Shown: piece after piece, positions 1 to 13,110 of the stretch
Layout of the letters: each line of letters starts with the position of its first letter
Position numbering within the stretch: the first letter of the stretch is position 1
From: Atherix ibis
Lineage: Eukaryota; Arthropoda; Insecta; Diptera; Athericidae
Assembly (NCBI GenBank): GCA_958298945.1
Contig: OY282610.1
Span: 46,197,667 to 46,261,666, forward strand
Direction: 5' to 3'
Length of the DNA stretch: 64,000 bases
Notes under the pieces: model-generated
What the model was told of the DNA's origin: nothing
Seen by the model: only the letters and a program-made list of their open reading frames with translations
Databases searched by the model: none
Position numbers and translations under genes: made by a program

Positions 1-1323
1 ACAATTTACGCATTTTGAATGTTTCTCTATGGTTTGGACCAAAAAATCGTGGATTGACAAAAATTACATTTTCGAGAAAAATTACAAATCTTCCAAGGGT
101 CCCCCAAAGGAAAATTTTCAATTTTACTGCATTTTTTAAGAAATCGTATTTTCCGAAAATTTCGGCCAAAATCGATGCAGTTTTCAACAATTTACGCATT
201 TTGAATGTTTCTCTATGGTTTGGACCAAAAAAATCGTCGATTGACAAAAATTAAATTTTCGAGAAAAATTACAAATCTCCCAAGGGTCCCCCAAAGGAAA
301 ATTTTCAATTTTACTGCATTTTTCAAGAAATCGTATTTTCCGCAAGTTTCGGCCAAAATCGATGCAGTTTTCAACAATTTACGCATTTTGAATGTTTCTC
401 TATGGTTTGGACCAAAAAATCGTGGATTGACAAAAATTACATTTTCGAGAAAAATTACAAATCTTCCAAGGGTCCCCCAAAGGAAAATTTTCAATTTTAC
501 TGCATTTTTTAAGAAATCGTATTTTCCGAAAATTTCGGCCAAAATCGATCCAGTTTTCAACAATTTACGCATTTTGAATCTTTCTCTATGGTTTGGACCA
601 AAAAATCGTGGATTGACAAAAAGTAAATTGTCGAGAAAAATTACAAATCTCCCAATTGTCCTCCAAAGGAAAATTTTCAATTTTACTGCATCTTTCAAGA
701 AATTGTATTTTCCGCAAATTTCGGCCAAAATCGATGCAGTTTTCAACAATTTACGCATTTTGAATGTTTCTCTATGGTTTGGACCAAAAAAATCGTGGAT
801 TGACAAAAATTAAATTTTTGAGAAAAATTACAAATCTCCCAATTGTCCTCCAAAGGAAAATTTTCAATTTTACTGCATTTTTCAAGAAATCGTATTTTCC
901 GAAAATTTCGGCCAAAATCGATGCAGTTTTCAACAATTTACGCATTTTGAATGTTTCTCTATGGTTTGGACCAAAAAAATCGTGGATTGACAAAAATTAA
1001 ATTTTCGAGAAAAATTACAAATCTCCCAAGGGTCCCCCAAAGGAAAATTTTCAATTTTACTGCATTTTTTAAGAAATCGTATTTTCCGCAAATTTCGGCC
1101 AAAATCGATGCAGTTTTCAACAATTTACGCATTTTGAATCTTTCTCTATGGTTTGGACCAAAAAATCGTGGATTGACAAAAAGTAAATTTTCGAGAAAAA
1201 TTACAAATCTCCCAAGGGTCCCCCAAAGGAAAATTTTCAATTTTATTGCATTTTTCAAGAAATCGTATTTTCCGCAAATTTCGGCCAAAATCGATGCAGT
1301 TTTCAACAATTTACGCATTTTGA

Positions 1324-1510
1324 ATGTTTCTCTATGGTTTGGACCAAAAAAATCGTGGATTGACAAAAATTAAATTTTCGAGAAAAATTACAAATCTCCC
1401 AAGGGTCCCCCAAAGGAAAATTTTCAATTTTACTGCATTTTTCAAGAAATCGTATTTTCCGCAAATTTCGGCCAAAATCGATGCAGTTTTCAACAATTTA
1501 CGCATTTTGA
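1324..1510 (+). repeat. Representative 187-bp monomer (reference unit)
   Basis: Chosen as a clean unit for describing variants. By hand count it has 34 C and 26 G in 187 bp (about 32% G+C) and 7 CpG. Internal landmarks are the A7 tract at 1346-1352; the dyad TTTTC-GA-GAAAA at 1375-1386; GGGTCCC at 1403-1409 inside the only G/C-rich patch (1398-1416); the perfect 10-bp palindrome GAAAATTTTC at 1416-1425; TTCAAGAA at 1441-1448; and CCGCAAATTTCGG at 1459-1471. Variant monomers across the window differ mainly at: A6 or A7; CGTGG/CGTCG/CGTAG/CGTAAATTG; ATTACATTTT, ATTAAATTTT, AGTAAATTGT or AATAAATTTT; CCAAGGGTCCCCC or CCAATTGTCCTCC; TTTTTTAAG, TTTTTCAAG, TCTTTCAAG or TTTCAAAAAA; CCGAAAA, CCGCAAA or CCGCAAG; CGGCC, CCGCC or CCACC; GATGCAG or GATCCAG; and GAATG or GAATC before TTTCTC. 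Confidence 0.95.
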
Positions 1511-2260
1511 ATGTTTCTCTATGGTTTGGACCAAAAAAATCGTGGGTTGACAAAAATTAAATTTTCGAGAAAAATTACAAATCTCCCAAGGGTCCCCCAA
1601 AGGAAAATTTTCAATTTTACTGCATTTTTCAAGAAATCGTATTTTCCGCAAATTTCGGCCAAAATCGATCCAGTTTTCAACAATTTACGCATTTTGAATC
1701 TTTCTCTATGGTTTGGACCAAAAAATCGTAGATTGACAAAAAGTAAATTGTCGAGAAAAATTACAAATCTCCCAATTGTCCTCCAAAGGAAAATTTTCAA
1801 TTTTACTGCATCTTTCAAGAAATCGTATTTTCCGCAAATTTCGGCCAAAATCGATGCAGTTTTCAACAATTTACGCATTTTGAATGTTTCTCTATGGTTT
1901 GGACCAAAAAAATCGTGGATTGACAAAAATTAAATTTTCGAGAAAAATTACAAATCTCCCAAGGGTCCCCCAAAGGAAAATTTTCAATTTTACTGCATTT
2001 TTCAAGAAATCGTATTTTCCGCAAATTTCGGCCAAAATCGATGCAGTTTTCAACAATTTACGCATTTTGAATGTTTCTCTATGGTTTGGACCAAAAAAAT
2101 CGTGGGTTGACAAAAATTAAATTTTCGAGAAAAATTACAAATCTCCCAAGGGTCCCCCAAAGGAAAATTTTCAATTTTACTGCATTTTTCAAGAAATCGT
2201 ATTTTCCGAAAATTTCGGCCAAAATCGATGCAGTTTTCAACAATTTACGCATTTTGAATG
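1324..2260 (+). repeat. Local trimer HOR, 560-bp period
   Basis: Three monomers (187+186+187) make a 560-bp unit. The rare CGTGGGTTGAC variant, in place of CGTGGATTGAC, occurs at about 1541 and again exactly 560 bp later at about 2101, and the neighbouring monomers match in type. Only the first one or two monomers of the second copy match well, after which the order changes. This is a short or partly eroded higher-order repeat. Confidence 0.65.
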
Positions 2261-3353
2261 TTTCTCTATGGTTTGGACCAAAAAATCGTGGATTGACAAA
2301 AATTACATTTTCGAGAAAAATTACAAATCTCCCAATTGCCCTCCAAAGGAAAATTTTCAATTTTACTGCATCTTTCAAGAAATCGTATTTTCCGCAAGTT
2401 TCGGCCAAAATCGATGCAGTTTTCAACAATTTACGCATTTTGAATCTTTCTCTATGGTTTGGACCAAAAAATCGTAGATTGACAAAAAGTAAATTGTCGA
2501 GAAAAATTGCAAATCTTCCAAGGGTCCCCCAAAGGAAAATTTTCAATTTTACTACATTTTTCAAGAAATCGTATTTTCCGCAAATTTCGGCCAAAATCGA
2601 TGCAGTTTTCAACAATTTACGCATTTTGAATGTTTCTCTATGGTTTGGACCAAAAAATCGTGGATTGACAAAAATTACATTTTCGAGAAAAATTACAAAT
2701 CTCCCAATTGTCCCCCAAAGGAAAATTTTCAATTTTACTGTATTTTTTAAGAAATCGTATTTTCCGAAAATTTCGGCCAAAATCGATGCAGTTTTCAACA
2801 ATTTACGCATTTTGAATGTTTCTCTATGGTTTGGACCAAAAAAATCGTGGATTGACAAAAATTAAATTTTCGAGAAAAATTACAAATCTCCCAAGGGTCC
2901 CCCAAAGGAAAATTTTCAATTTTACTGCATTTTTCAAGAAATCGTATTTTCCGCAAATTTCGGCCAAAATCGATCCAGTTTTCAACAATTTACGCATTTT
3001 GAATCTTTCTCTATGGTTTGGACCAAAAAATCGTGGATTGACAAAAAGTAAATTGTCGAGAAAAATTACAAATCTCCCAATTGTCCTCCAAAGGAAAATT
3101 TTCAATTTTACTGCATCTTTCAAGAAATTGTATTTTCCGCAAATTTCGGCCAAAATCGATGCAGTTTTCAACAATTTACGCATTTTGAATGTTTCTCTAT
3201 GGTTTGGACCAAAAAATCGTGGATTGACAAAAATTACGTTTTCGAGAAAAATTACAAATCTTCCAAGGGTCCCCCAAAGGAAAATTTTCAATTTTACTGC
3301 ATTTTTTAAGAAATCGTATTTTCCGAAAATTTCGGCCAAAATCGATGCAGTTT

Positions 3354-5960
3354 TCAACAATTTACGCATTTTGAATGTTTCTCTATGGTTTGGACCAAAA
3401 AAATCGTGGATTGACAATAATTAAATTTTCGAGAAAAATTACAAATCTCCCAAGGGTCCCCCAAAGGAAAAATTTTCAATTTTACTGCATTTTTCAAGAA
3501 ATCGTATTTTCCGCAAATTTCGGCCAAAATCGATGCAGTTTTCAACAATTTACGCATTTTTAATGTTTCTCTATGGTTTGGACCAAAAAATCGTGGATTG
3601 ACAAAAACTACATTTGCGAGAAAAATTACAAATCTTCCAAGGGTCCCCCAAAGGAAAATTTTCAATTTTACTGCATTTTTTAAGAAATCGTATTTTCCGA
3701 AAATTTCGGCCAAAATCGATGCAGTTTTCAACAATTTACGCATTTTGAATGTTTCTCTATGGTTTGGACCAAAAAAATCGTGGATTGACAAATATTAAAT
3801 TTTCGAGAAAAATTACAAATCTCCCAAGGGTCCCCCAAAGGAAAATTTTCAATTTTACTGCATTTTTCAAGAAATCGTATTTTCCGCAAGTTTCGGCCAA
3901 AATCGATGCAGTTTTCAACAATTTACGCATTTTGAATGTTTCTCTATGGTTTGGACCAAAAAATCGTGGATTGACAAAAATTACATTTTCGAGAAAAATT
4001 ACAAATCTTCCAAGGGTCCCCCAAAGGAAAATTTTCAATTTTACTGCATTTTTTAAGAAATCGTATTTTCCGAAAATTTCGGCCAAAATCGATCCAGTTT
4101 TCAACAATTTACGCATTTTGAATCTTTCTCTATGGTTTGGACCAAAAAATCGTGGATTGACAAAAAGTAAATTGTCGAGAAAAATTACAAATCTCCCAAT
4201 TGTCCTCCAAAGGAAAATTTTCAATTTTACTGCATCTTTCAAGAAATTGTATTTTCCGCAAATTTCGGCCAAAATCGATGCAGTTTTCAACAATTTACGC
4301 ATTTTGAATGTTTCTCTATGGTTTGGACCAAAAAAATCGTGGATTGACAAAAATTAAATTTTCGAGAAAAATTACAAATCTCCCAAGGGTCCCCCAAAGG
4401 AAAAATTTTCAATTTTACTGCATTTTTCAAGAAATCGTATTTTCCGCAAATTTCGGCCAAAATCGATGCAGTTTTCAACAATTTACGCATTTTGAATGTT
4501 TCTCTATGGTTTGGACCAAAAAATCGTGGATTGACAAAAATTACATTTTCGAGAAAAATTACAAATCTTCCAAGGGTCCCCCAAAGGAAAATTTTCAATT
4601 TTACTGCATTTTTTAAGAAATCGTATTTTCCGAAAATTTCGGCCAAAATCGATGCAGTTTTCAACAATTTACGCATTTTGAATGTTTCTCTATGGTTTGG
4701 ACCAAAAAAATTGTCGATTGACAAAAATTAAATTTTCGAGAAAAATTACAAATCTCCCAAGGGTCCCCCAAAGGAAAATTTTCAATTTTACTGCATTTTT
4801 CAAGAAATCGTATTTTCCGCAAGTTTCGGCCAAAATCGATGCAGTTTTCAACAATTTACGCATTTTGAATGTTTCTCTATGGTTTGGACCAAAAAATCGT
4901 GGATTGACAAAAATTACATTTTCGAGAAAAATTACAAATCTTCCAAGGGTCCCCCAAAGGAAAATTTTCAATTTTACTGCATTTTTTAAGAAATCATATT
5001 TTCCGAAAATTTCGGCCAAAATCGATCCAGTTTTCAACAATTTACGCATTTTGAATCTTTCTCTATGGTTTGGACCAAAAAATCGTGGATTGACAAAAAG
5101 TAAATTGCCGAGAAAAATTACAAATCTCCCAATTGTCCTCCAAAGGAAAATTTTCAATTTTACTGCATCTTTCAAGAAATTGTATTTTCCGCAAATTTCG
5201 GCCAAAATCGATGCAGTTTTCAACAATTTACGCATTTTGAATGTTTCTCTATGGTTTGGACCAAAAAATCGTGGATTGACAAAAATTACATTTTCGAGAA
5301 AAATTACAAATCTCCCAAGGGTCCCCCAAAGGAAAATTTTCAATTTTACTGCATTTTTTAAGAAATCGTATTTTCCGAAAATTTCGGCCAAAATCGATGC
5401 AGTTTTCAACAATTTACGCATTTTGAATGTTTCTCTATGGTTTGGACCAAAAAAATCGTGGATTGACAAATATTAAATTTTCGAGAAAAATTACAAATCT
5501 CCCAAGGGTCCCCCAAAGGAAAATTTTCAATTTTACTGCATTTTTCAAGAAATCGTATTTTCCGCAAGTTTCGGCCAAAATCGATGCAGTTTTCAACAAT
5601 TTACGCATTTTGAATGTTTCTCTATGGTTTGGACCAAAAAATCGTGGATTGACAAATATTAAATTTTCGAGAAAAATTACAAATCTCCCAAGGGTCCCCC
5701 AAAGGAAAATTTTCAATTTTACTGCATTTTTTAAGAAATCGTATTTTCCGAAAATTTCGGCCAAAATCGATCCAGTTTTCAACAATTTACGCATTTTGAA
5801 TCTTTCTCTATGGTTTGGACCAAAAAATCGTGGATTGACAAAAAGTAAATTGTCGAGAAAAATTACAAATCTCCCAATTGTCCTCCAAAGGAAAATTTTC
5901 AATTTTACTGCATCTTTCAAGAAATTGTATTTTCCGCAAATTTCGGCCAAAATCGATGCA
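3354..5960 (+). repeat. Long duplicated block, copy 1 (partner 3731 bp downstream)
   Basis: The order of monomer variants here matches 7085-9691 at a constant offset of 3731 bp (20 monomers). A shared private change, GACAATAATT in place of GACAAAAATT, sits at about 3413 and 7144. Differences are few: for example TTTTTAATG near 3559 in this copy only, and AATATTAAATT in place of AAAATTACATT near 5656. The match fails after about 5.96 kb, where the copies resume agreement only if one 187-bp monomer is skipped (6173 corresponds to 9717, offset 3544). Confidence 0.75.
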
Positions 5961-7084
5961 GTTTTCAACAATTTACGCATTTTGAATGTTTCTCTATGGT
6001 TTGGACCAAAAAAATCGTGGATTGACAAATATTAAATTTTCGAGAAAAATTACAAATCTCCCAATTGTCCCCCAAAGGAAAATTTTCAATTTTACTGCAT
6101 TTTTCAAGAAATCGTATTTTCCGCAAATTTCGGCCAAAATCGATGCAGTTTTCAACAATTTACGCATTTTGAATGTTTCTCTATTGTTTAGACCAAAAAA
6201 ATCGTGGATTGACAAAAATTAAATTTTCGAGAAAAATTACAAATCTCCCAATTGTCCTCCAAAGGAAAATTTTCAATTTTACTGCATTTTTTAAGAAATC
6301 GTATTTTCCGAAAATTTCGGCCAAAATCGATGCAGTTTTCAACAATTTACGCATTTTGAATGTTTCTCTATGGTTTGGACCAAAAAATCGTGGATTGACA
6401 AAAATTACATTTTCGAGAAAAATTACAAATCTTCCAAGGGTCCCCCAAAGGAAAATTTTCAATTTTACTGCATTTTTTAAGAAATCGTATTTTCCGAAAA
6501 TTTCGGCCAAAATCGATCCAGTTTTCAACAATTTACGCATTTTGAATCTTTCTCTATGGTTTGGACCAAAAAATCGTGGATTGACAAAAAGTAAATTGTC
6601 GAGAAAAATTACAAATCTCCCAATTGTCCTCCAAAGGAAAATTTTCAATTTTACTGCATCTTTCAAGAAATTGTATTTTCCGCAAATTTCGGCCAAAATC
6701 GATGCAGTTTTCAACAATTTACGCATTTTGAATGTTTCTCTATGGTTTGGACCAAAAAAATCGTGGATTGACAAAAATTAAATTTTCGAGAAAAATTACA
6801 AATCTCCCAAGGGTCCCCCAAAGGAAAAATTTTCAATTTTACTGCATTTTTCAAGAAATCGTATTTTCCGCAAATTTCGGCCAAAATCGATGCAGTTTTC
6901 AACAATTTACGCATTTTGAATGTTTCTCTATGGTTTGGACCAAAAAATCGTGGATTGACAAAAATTACATTTTCGAGAAAAATTACAAATCTTCCAAGGG
7001 TCCCCCAAAGGAAAATTTTCAATTTTACTGCATTTTTTAAGAAATCGTATTTTCCGAAAATTTCGGCCAAAATCGATGCAGTTT

Positions 7085-9691
7085 TCAACAATTTACGCAT
7101 TTTGAATGTTTCTCTATGGTTTGGACCAAAAAAATCGTGGATTGACAATAATTAAATTTTCGAGAAAAATTACAAATCTCCCAAGGGTCCCCCAAAGGAA
7201 AAATTTTCAATTTTACTGCATTTTTCAAGAAATCGTATTTTCCGCAAATTTCGGCCAAAATCGATGCAGTTTTCAACAATTTACGCATTTTGAATGTTTC
7301 TCTATGGTTTGGACCAAAAAATCGTGGATTGACAAAAATTACATTTTCGAGAAAAATTACAAATCTTCCAAGGGTCCCCCAAAGGAAAATTTTCAATTTT
7401 ACTGCATTTTTTAAGAAATCGTATTTTCCGAAAATTTCGGCCAAAATCGATGCAGTTTTCAACAATTTACGCATTTTGAATGTTTCTCTATGGTTTGGAC
7501 CAAAAAAATCGTGGATTGACAAATATTAAATTTTCGAGAAAAATTACAAATCTCCCAAGGGTCCCCCAAAGGAAAATTTTCAATTTTACTGCATTTTTCA
7601 AGAAATCGTATTTTCCGCAAGTTTCGGCCAAAATCGATGCAGTTTTCAACAATTTACGCATTTTGAATGTTTCTCTATGGTTTGGACCAAAAAATCGTGG
7701 ATTGACAAAAATTACATTTTCGAGAAAAATTACAAATCTTCCAAGGGTCCCCCAAAGGAAAATTTTCAATTTTACTGCATTTTTTAAGAAATCGTATTTT
7801 CCGAAAATTTCGGCCAAAATCGATCCAGTTTTCAACAATTTACGCATTTTGAATCTTTCTCTATGGTTTGGACCAAAAAATCGTGGATTGACAAAAAGTA
7901 AATTGTCGAGAAAAATTACAAATCTCCCAATTGTCCTCCAAAGGAAAATTTTCAATTTTACTGCATCTTTCAAGAAATTGTATTTTCCGCAAATTTCGGC
8001 CAAAATCGATGCAGTTTTCAACAATTTACGCATTTTGAATGTTTCTCTATGGTTTGGACCAAAAAAATCGTGGATTGACAAAAATTAAATTTTCGAGAAA
8101 AATTACAAATCTCTCAAGGGTCCCCCAAAGGAAAAATTTTCAATTTTACTGCATTTTTCAAGAAATCGTATTTTCCGCAAATTTCGGCCAAAATCGATGC
8201 AGTTTTCAACAATTTACGCATTTTGAATGTTTCTCTATGGTTTGGACCAAAAAATCGTGGATTGACAAAAATTACATTTTCGAGAAAAATTACAAATCTT
8301 CCAAGGGTCCCCCAAAGGAAAATTTTCAATTTTACTGCATTTTTTAAGAAATCGTATTTTCCGAAAATTTCGGCCAAAATCGATGCAGTTTTCAACAATT
8401 TACGCATTTTGAATGTTTCTCTATGGTTTGGACCAAAAAAATCGTCGATTGACAAAAATTAAATTTTCGAGAAAAATTACAAATCTCCCAAGGGTCCCCC
8501 AAAGGAAAATTTTCAATTTTACTGCATTTTTCAAGAAATCGTATTTTCCGCAAGTTTCGGCCAAAATCGATGCAGTTTTCAACAATTTACGCATTTTGAA
8601 TGTTTCTCTATGGTTTGGACCAAAAAATCGTGGATTGACAAAAATTACATTTTCGAGAAAAATTACAAATCTTCCAAGGGTCCCCCAAAGGAAAATTTTC
8701 AATTTTACTGCATTTTTTAAGAAATCGTATTTTCCGAAAATTTCGGCCAAAATCGATCCAGTTTTCAACAATTTACGCATTTTGAATCTTTCTCTATGGT
8801 TTGGACCAAAAAATCGTGGATTGACAAAAAGTAAATTGTCGAGAAAAATTACAAATCTCCCAATTGTCCTCCAAAGGAAAATTTTCAATTTTACTGCATC
8901 TTTCAAGAAATTGTATTTTCCGCAAATTTCGGCCAAAATCGATGCAGTTTTCAACAATTTACGCATTTTGAATGTTTCTCTATGGTTTGGACCAAAAAAT
9001 CGTGGATTGACAAAAATTACATTTTCGAGAAAAATTACAAATCTCCCAAGGGTCCCCCAAAGGAAAATTTTCAATTTTACTGCATTTTTTAAGAAATCGT
9101 ATATTCCGAAAATTTCGGCCAAAATCGATGCAGTTTTCAACAATTTACGCATTTTGAATGTTTCTCTATGGTTTGGACCAAAAAAATCGTGGATTGACAA
9201 ATATTAAATTTTCGAGAAAAATTACAAATCTCCCAAGGGTCCCCCAAAGGAAAATTTTCAATTTTACTGCATTTTTCAAGAAATCGTATTTTCCGCAAGT
9301 TTCGGCCAAAATCGATGCAGTTTTCAACAATTTACGCATTTTGAATGTTTCTCTATGGTTTGGACCAAAAAATCGTGGATTGACAAAAATTACATTTTCG
9401 AGAAAAATTACAAATCTTCCAAGGGTCCCCCAAAGGAAAATTTTCAATTTTACTGCATTTTTTAAGAAATCGTATTTTCCGAAAATTTCGGCCAAAATCG
9501 ATCCAGTTTTCAACAATTTACGCATTTTGAATCTTTCTCTATGGTTTGGACCAAAAAATCGTGGATTGACAAAAAGTAAATTGTCGAGAAAAATTACAAA
9601 TCTCCCAATTGTCCTCCAAAGGAAAATTTTCAATTTTACTGCATCTTTCAAGAAATTGTATTTTCCGCAAATTTCGGCCAAAATCGATGCA
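7085..9691 (+). repeat. Long duplicated block, copy 2 (partner 3731 bp upstream)
   Basis: Partner of 3354-5960. It carries the same monomer-type order and the shared private GACAATAATT change. Copy-specific changes include CTCTCAAGGG near 8112 and ATATTCCG near 9102. The few differences over about 2.6 kb point to a relatively recent block duplication rather than ancestral similarity between monomers. Confidence 0.75.
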
Positions 9692-10646
9692 GTTTTCAAC
9701 AATTTACGCATTTTGAATGTTTCTCTATGGTTTGGACCAAAAAAATCGTGGATTGACAAAAATTAAATTTTCGAGAAAAATTACAAATCTCCCAATTGTC
9801 CTCCAAAGGAAAATTTTCAATTTTACTGCATTTTTTAAGAAATCGTATTTTCCGAAAATTTCGGCCAAAATCGATGCAGTTTTCAACAATTTACGCATTT
9901 TGAATGTTTCTCTATGGTTTGGACCAAAAAAATCGTGGATTGACAAATATTAAATTTTCGAGAAAAATTACAAATCTCCCAAGGGTCCCCCAAAGGAAAA
10001 TTTTCAATTTTACTGCATTTTTCAAGAAATCGTATTTTCCGCAAGTTTCGGCCAAAATCGATGCAGTTTTCAACAATTTACGCATTTTGAATGTTTCTCT
10101 ATGGTTTGGACCAAAAAATCGTGGATTGACAAAAATTACATTTTCGAGAAAAATTACAAATCTTCCAAGGGTCCCCCAAAGGAAAATTTTCAATTTTACT
10201 GCATTTTTTAAGAAATCGTATTTTCCGAAAATTTCGGCCAAAATCGATGCAGTTTTCAACAATTTACGCATTTTGAATGTTTCTCTATGGTTTGGACCAA
10301 AAAAATCGTCGATTGACAAAAATTAAATTTTCGAGAAAAATTACAAATCTCCCAAGGGTCCCCCAAAGGAAAATTTTCAATTTTACTGCATTTTTCAAGA
10401 AATCGTATTTTCCGCAAGTTTCGGCCAAAATCGATGCAGTTTTCAACAATTTACGCATTTTGAATGTTTCTCTATGGTTTGGACCAAAAAATCGTGGATT
10501 GACAAAAATTACATTTTCGAGAAAAATTACAAATCTTCCAAGGGTCCCCCAAAGGAAAAATTTTCAATTTTACTGCATTTTTCAAGAAATCGTATTTTCC
10601 GCAAATTTCGGCCAAAATCGATGCAGTTTTCAACAATTTACGCATT

Positions 10647-12342
10647 TTGAATGTTTCTCTATGGTTTGGACCAAAAAATCGTGGATTGACAAAAATTACA
10701 TTTTCGAGAAAAATTACAAATCTTCCAAGGGTCCCCCAAAGGAAAATTTTCAATTTTACTGCATTTTTTAAGAAATCGTATTTTCCGAAAATTTCGGCCA
10801 AAATCGATGCAGTTTTCAACAATTTACGCATTTTGAATGTTTCTCTATGGTTTGGACCAAAAAAATCGTCGATTGACAAAAATTAAATTTTCGAGAAAAA
10901 TTACAAATCTCCCAAGGGTCCCCCAAAGGAAAATTTTCAATTTTACTGCATTTTTCAAGAAATCGTATTTTCCGCAAGTTTCGGCCAAAATCGATGCAGT
11001 TTTCAACAATTTACGCATTTTGAATGTTTCTCTATGGTTTGGACCAAAAAATCGTGGATTGACAAAAATTACATTTTCGAGAAAAATTACAAATCTTCCA
11101 AGGGTCCCCCAAAGGAAAATTTTCAATTTTACTGCATTTTTTAAGAAATCGTATTTTCCGAAAATTTCGGCCAAAATCGATCCAGTTTTCAACAATTTAC
11201 GCATTTTGAATCTTTCTCTATGGTTTGGACCAAAAAATCGTGGATTGACAAAAAGTAAATTGTCGAGAAAAATTACAAATCTCCCAATTGTCCTCCAAAG
11301 GAAAATTTTCAATTTTACTGCATCTTTCAAGAAATTGTATTTTCCGCAAATTTCGGCCAAAATCGATGCAGTTTTCAACAATTTACGCATTTTGAATGTT
11401 TCTCTATGGTTTGGACCAAAAAAATCGTGGATTGACAAAAATTAAATTTTCGAGAAAAATTACAAATCTCCCAAGGGTCCCCCAAAGGAAAAATTTTCAA
11501 TTTTACTGCATTTTTCAAGAAATCGTATTTTCCGCAAATTTCGGCCAAAATCGATGCAGTTTTCAACAATTTACGCATTTTGAATGTTTCTCTATGGTTT
11601 GGACCAAAAAATCGTGGATTGACAAAAATTACATTTTCGAGAAAAATTACAAATCTTCCAAGGGTCCCCCAAAGGAAAATTTTCAATTTTACTGCATTTT
11701 TTAAGAAATCGTATTTTCCGAAAATTTCGGCCAAAATCGATGCAGTTTTCAACAATTTACGCATTTTGAATGTTTCTCTATGGTTTGGACCAAAAAAATC
11801 GTCGATTGACAAAAATTAAATTTTCGAGAAAAATTACAAATCTCTCAAGGGTCCCCCAAAGGAAAATTTTCAATTTTACTGCATTTTTCAAGAAATCGTA
11901 TTTTCCGCAAGTTTCGGCCAAAATCGATGCAGTTTTCAACAATTTACGCATTTTGAATGTTTCTCTATGGTTTGGACCAAAAAATCGTGGATTGACAAAA
12001 ATTACATTTTCGAGAAAAATTACAAATCTTCCAAGGGTCCCCCAAAGGAAAATTTTCAATTTTACTGCATTTTTTAAGAAATCGTATTTTCCGAAAATTT
12101 CGGCCAAAATCGATCCAGTTTTCAACAATTTACGCATTTTGAATCTTTCTCTATGGTTTGGACCAAAAAATCGTGGATTGACAAAAAGTAAATTGTCGAG
12201 AAAAATTACAAATCTCCCAATTGTCCTCCAAAGGAAAATTTTCAATTTTACTGCATCTTTCAAGAAATTGTATTTTCCGCAAATTTCGGCCAAAATCGAT
12301 GCAGTTTTCAACAATTTACGCATTTTGAATGTTTCTCTATGG
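10647..12342 (+). repeat. Pentamer HOR, 933-bp period, about 1.8 copies
   Basis: Units at 10647-11579 and 11580-12342 line up at 933 bp (five monomers). Each contains, in order, an ATTACATTTT unit, a unit with CGTCGATTGAC and CCGCAAGTTTCGG, another ATTACATTTT unit ending GATCCAG, and an AGTAAATTGT/CCAATTGTCCTCC unit. The second copy ends where the local 15-bp expansion at 12346 begins. It has a private CTCTCAAGGG change near 11844. Confidence 0.7.
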
Positions 12343-12345
12343 TTT

Positions 12346-12395
12346 GGACCAAAAAATCGTGGACCAAAAAATCGTGGATTGGACCAAAAAATCGT
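12346..12395 (+). repeat. Intramonomer triplication of GGACCAAAAAATCGT (copy 1 of 3)
   Basis: The 15-bp motif GGACCAAAAAATCGT occurs three times within 50 bp: at 12346-12360, 12361-12375 and, after GGATT, at 12381-12395. This adds 35 bp to one monomer. It looks like polymerase slippage or a short tandem duplication between the repeated GGA of GGACC and CGTGGATT. Confidence 0.95.
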
Positions 12396-13110
12396 GGATT
12401 GACAAAAATTACATTTTCGAGAAAAATTACAAATCTTCCAAGGGTCCCCCAAAGGAAAATTTTCAATTTTACTGCATTTTTTAAGAAATCGTATTTTCCG
12501 AAAATTTCGGCCAAAATCGATCCAGTTTTCAACAATTTACGCATTTTGAATCTTTCTCTATGGTTTGGACCAAAAAATCGTGGATTGACAAAAAGTAAAT
12601 TGTCGAGAAAAATTACAAATCTCCCAATTGTCCTCCAAAGGAAAATTTTCAATTTTACTGCATCTTTCAAGAAATTGTATTTTCCGCAAATTTCGGCCAA
12701 AATCGATGCAGTTTTCAACAATTTACGCATTTTGAATGTTTCTCTATGGTTTGGACCAAAAAATCGTGGATTGACAAAAATTACATTTTCGAGAAAAATT
12801 ACAAATCTCCCAAGGGTCCCCCAAAGGAAAATTTTCAATTTTACTGCATTTTTTAAGAAATCGTATTTTCCGAAAATTTCGGCCAAAATCGATGCAGTTT
12901 TCAACAATTTACGCATTTTGAATGTTTCTCTATGGTTTGGACCAAAAAAATCGTGGATTGACAAAAATTACATTTTCGAGAAAAATTACAAATCTTCCAA
13001 GGGTCCCCCAAAGGAAAATTTTCAATTTTACTGCATTTTTCAAGAAATTGTATTTTCCGCAAATTTCGGCCAAAATCGATGCAGTTTTCAACAATTTACG
13101 CATTTTGAAT

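Noticed and set aside
1375..1386. TTTTCGAGAAAA as a bacterial operator
   Set aside because: It recurs in every monomer of a eukaryotic-type satellite with no adjacent gene.
1324..1510. CENP-B box
   Set aside because: TTTCGAGAAAAATTAC and TTTCGGCCAAAATCGA share the TTCG start and the central A, but lack the CGGG end of the canonical box.
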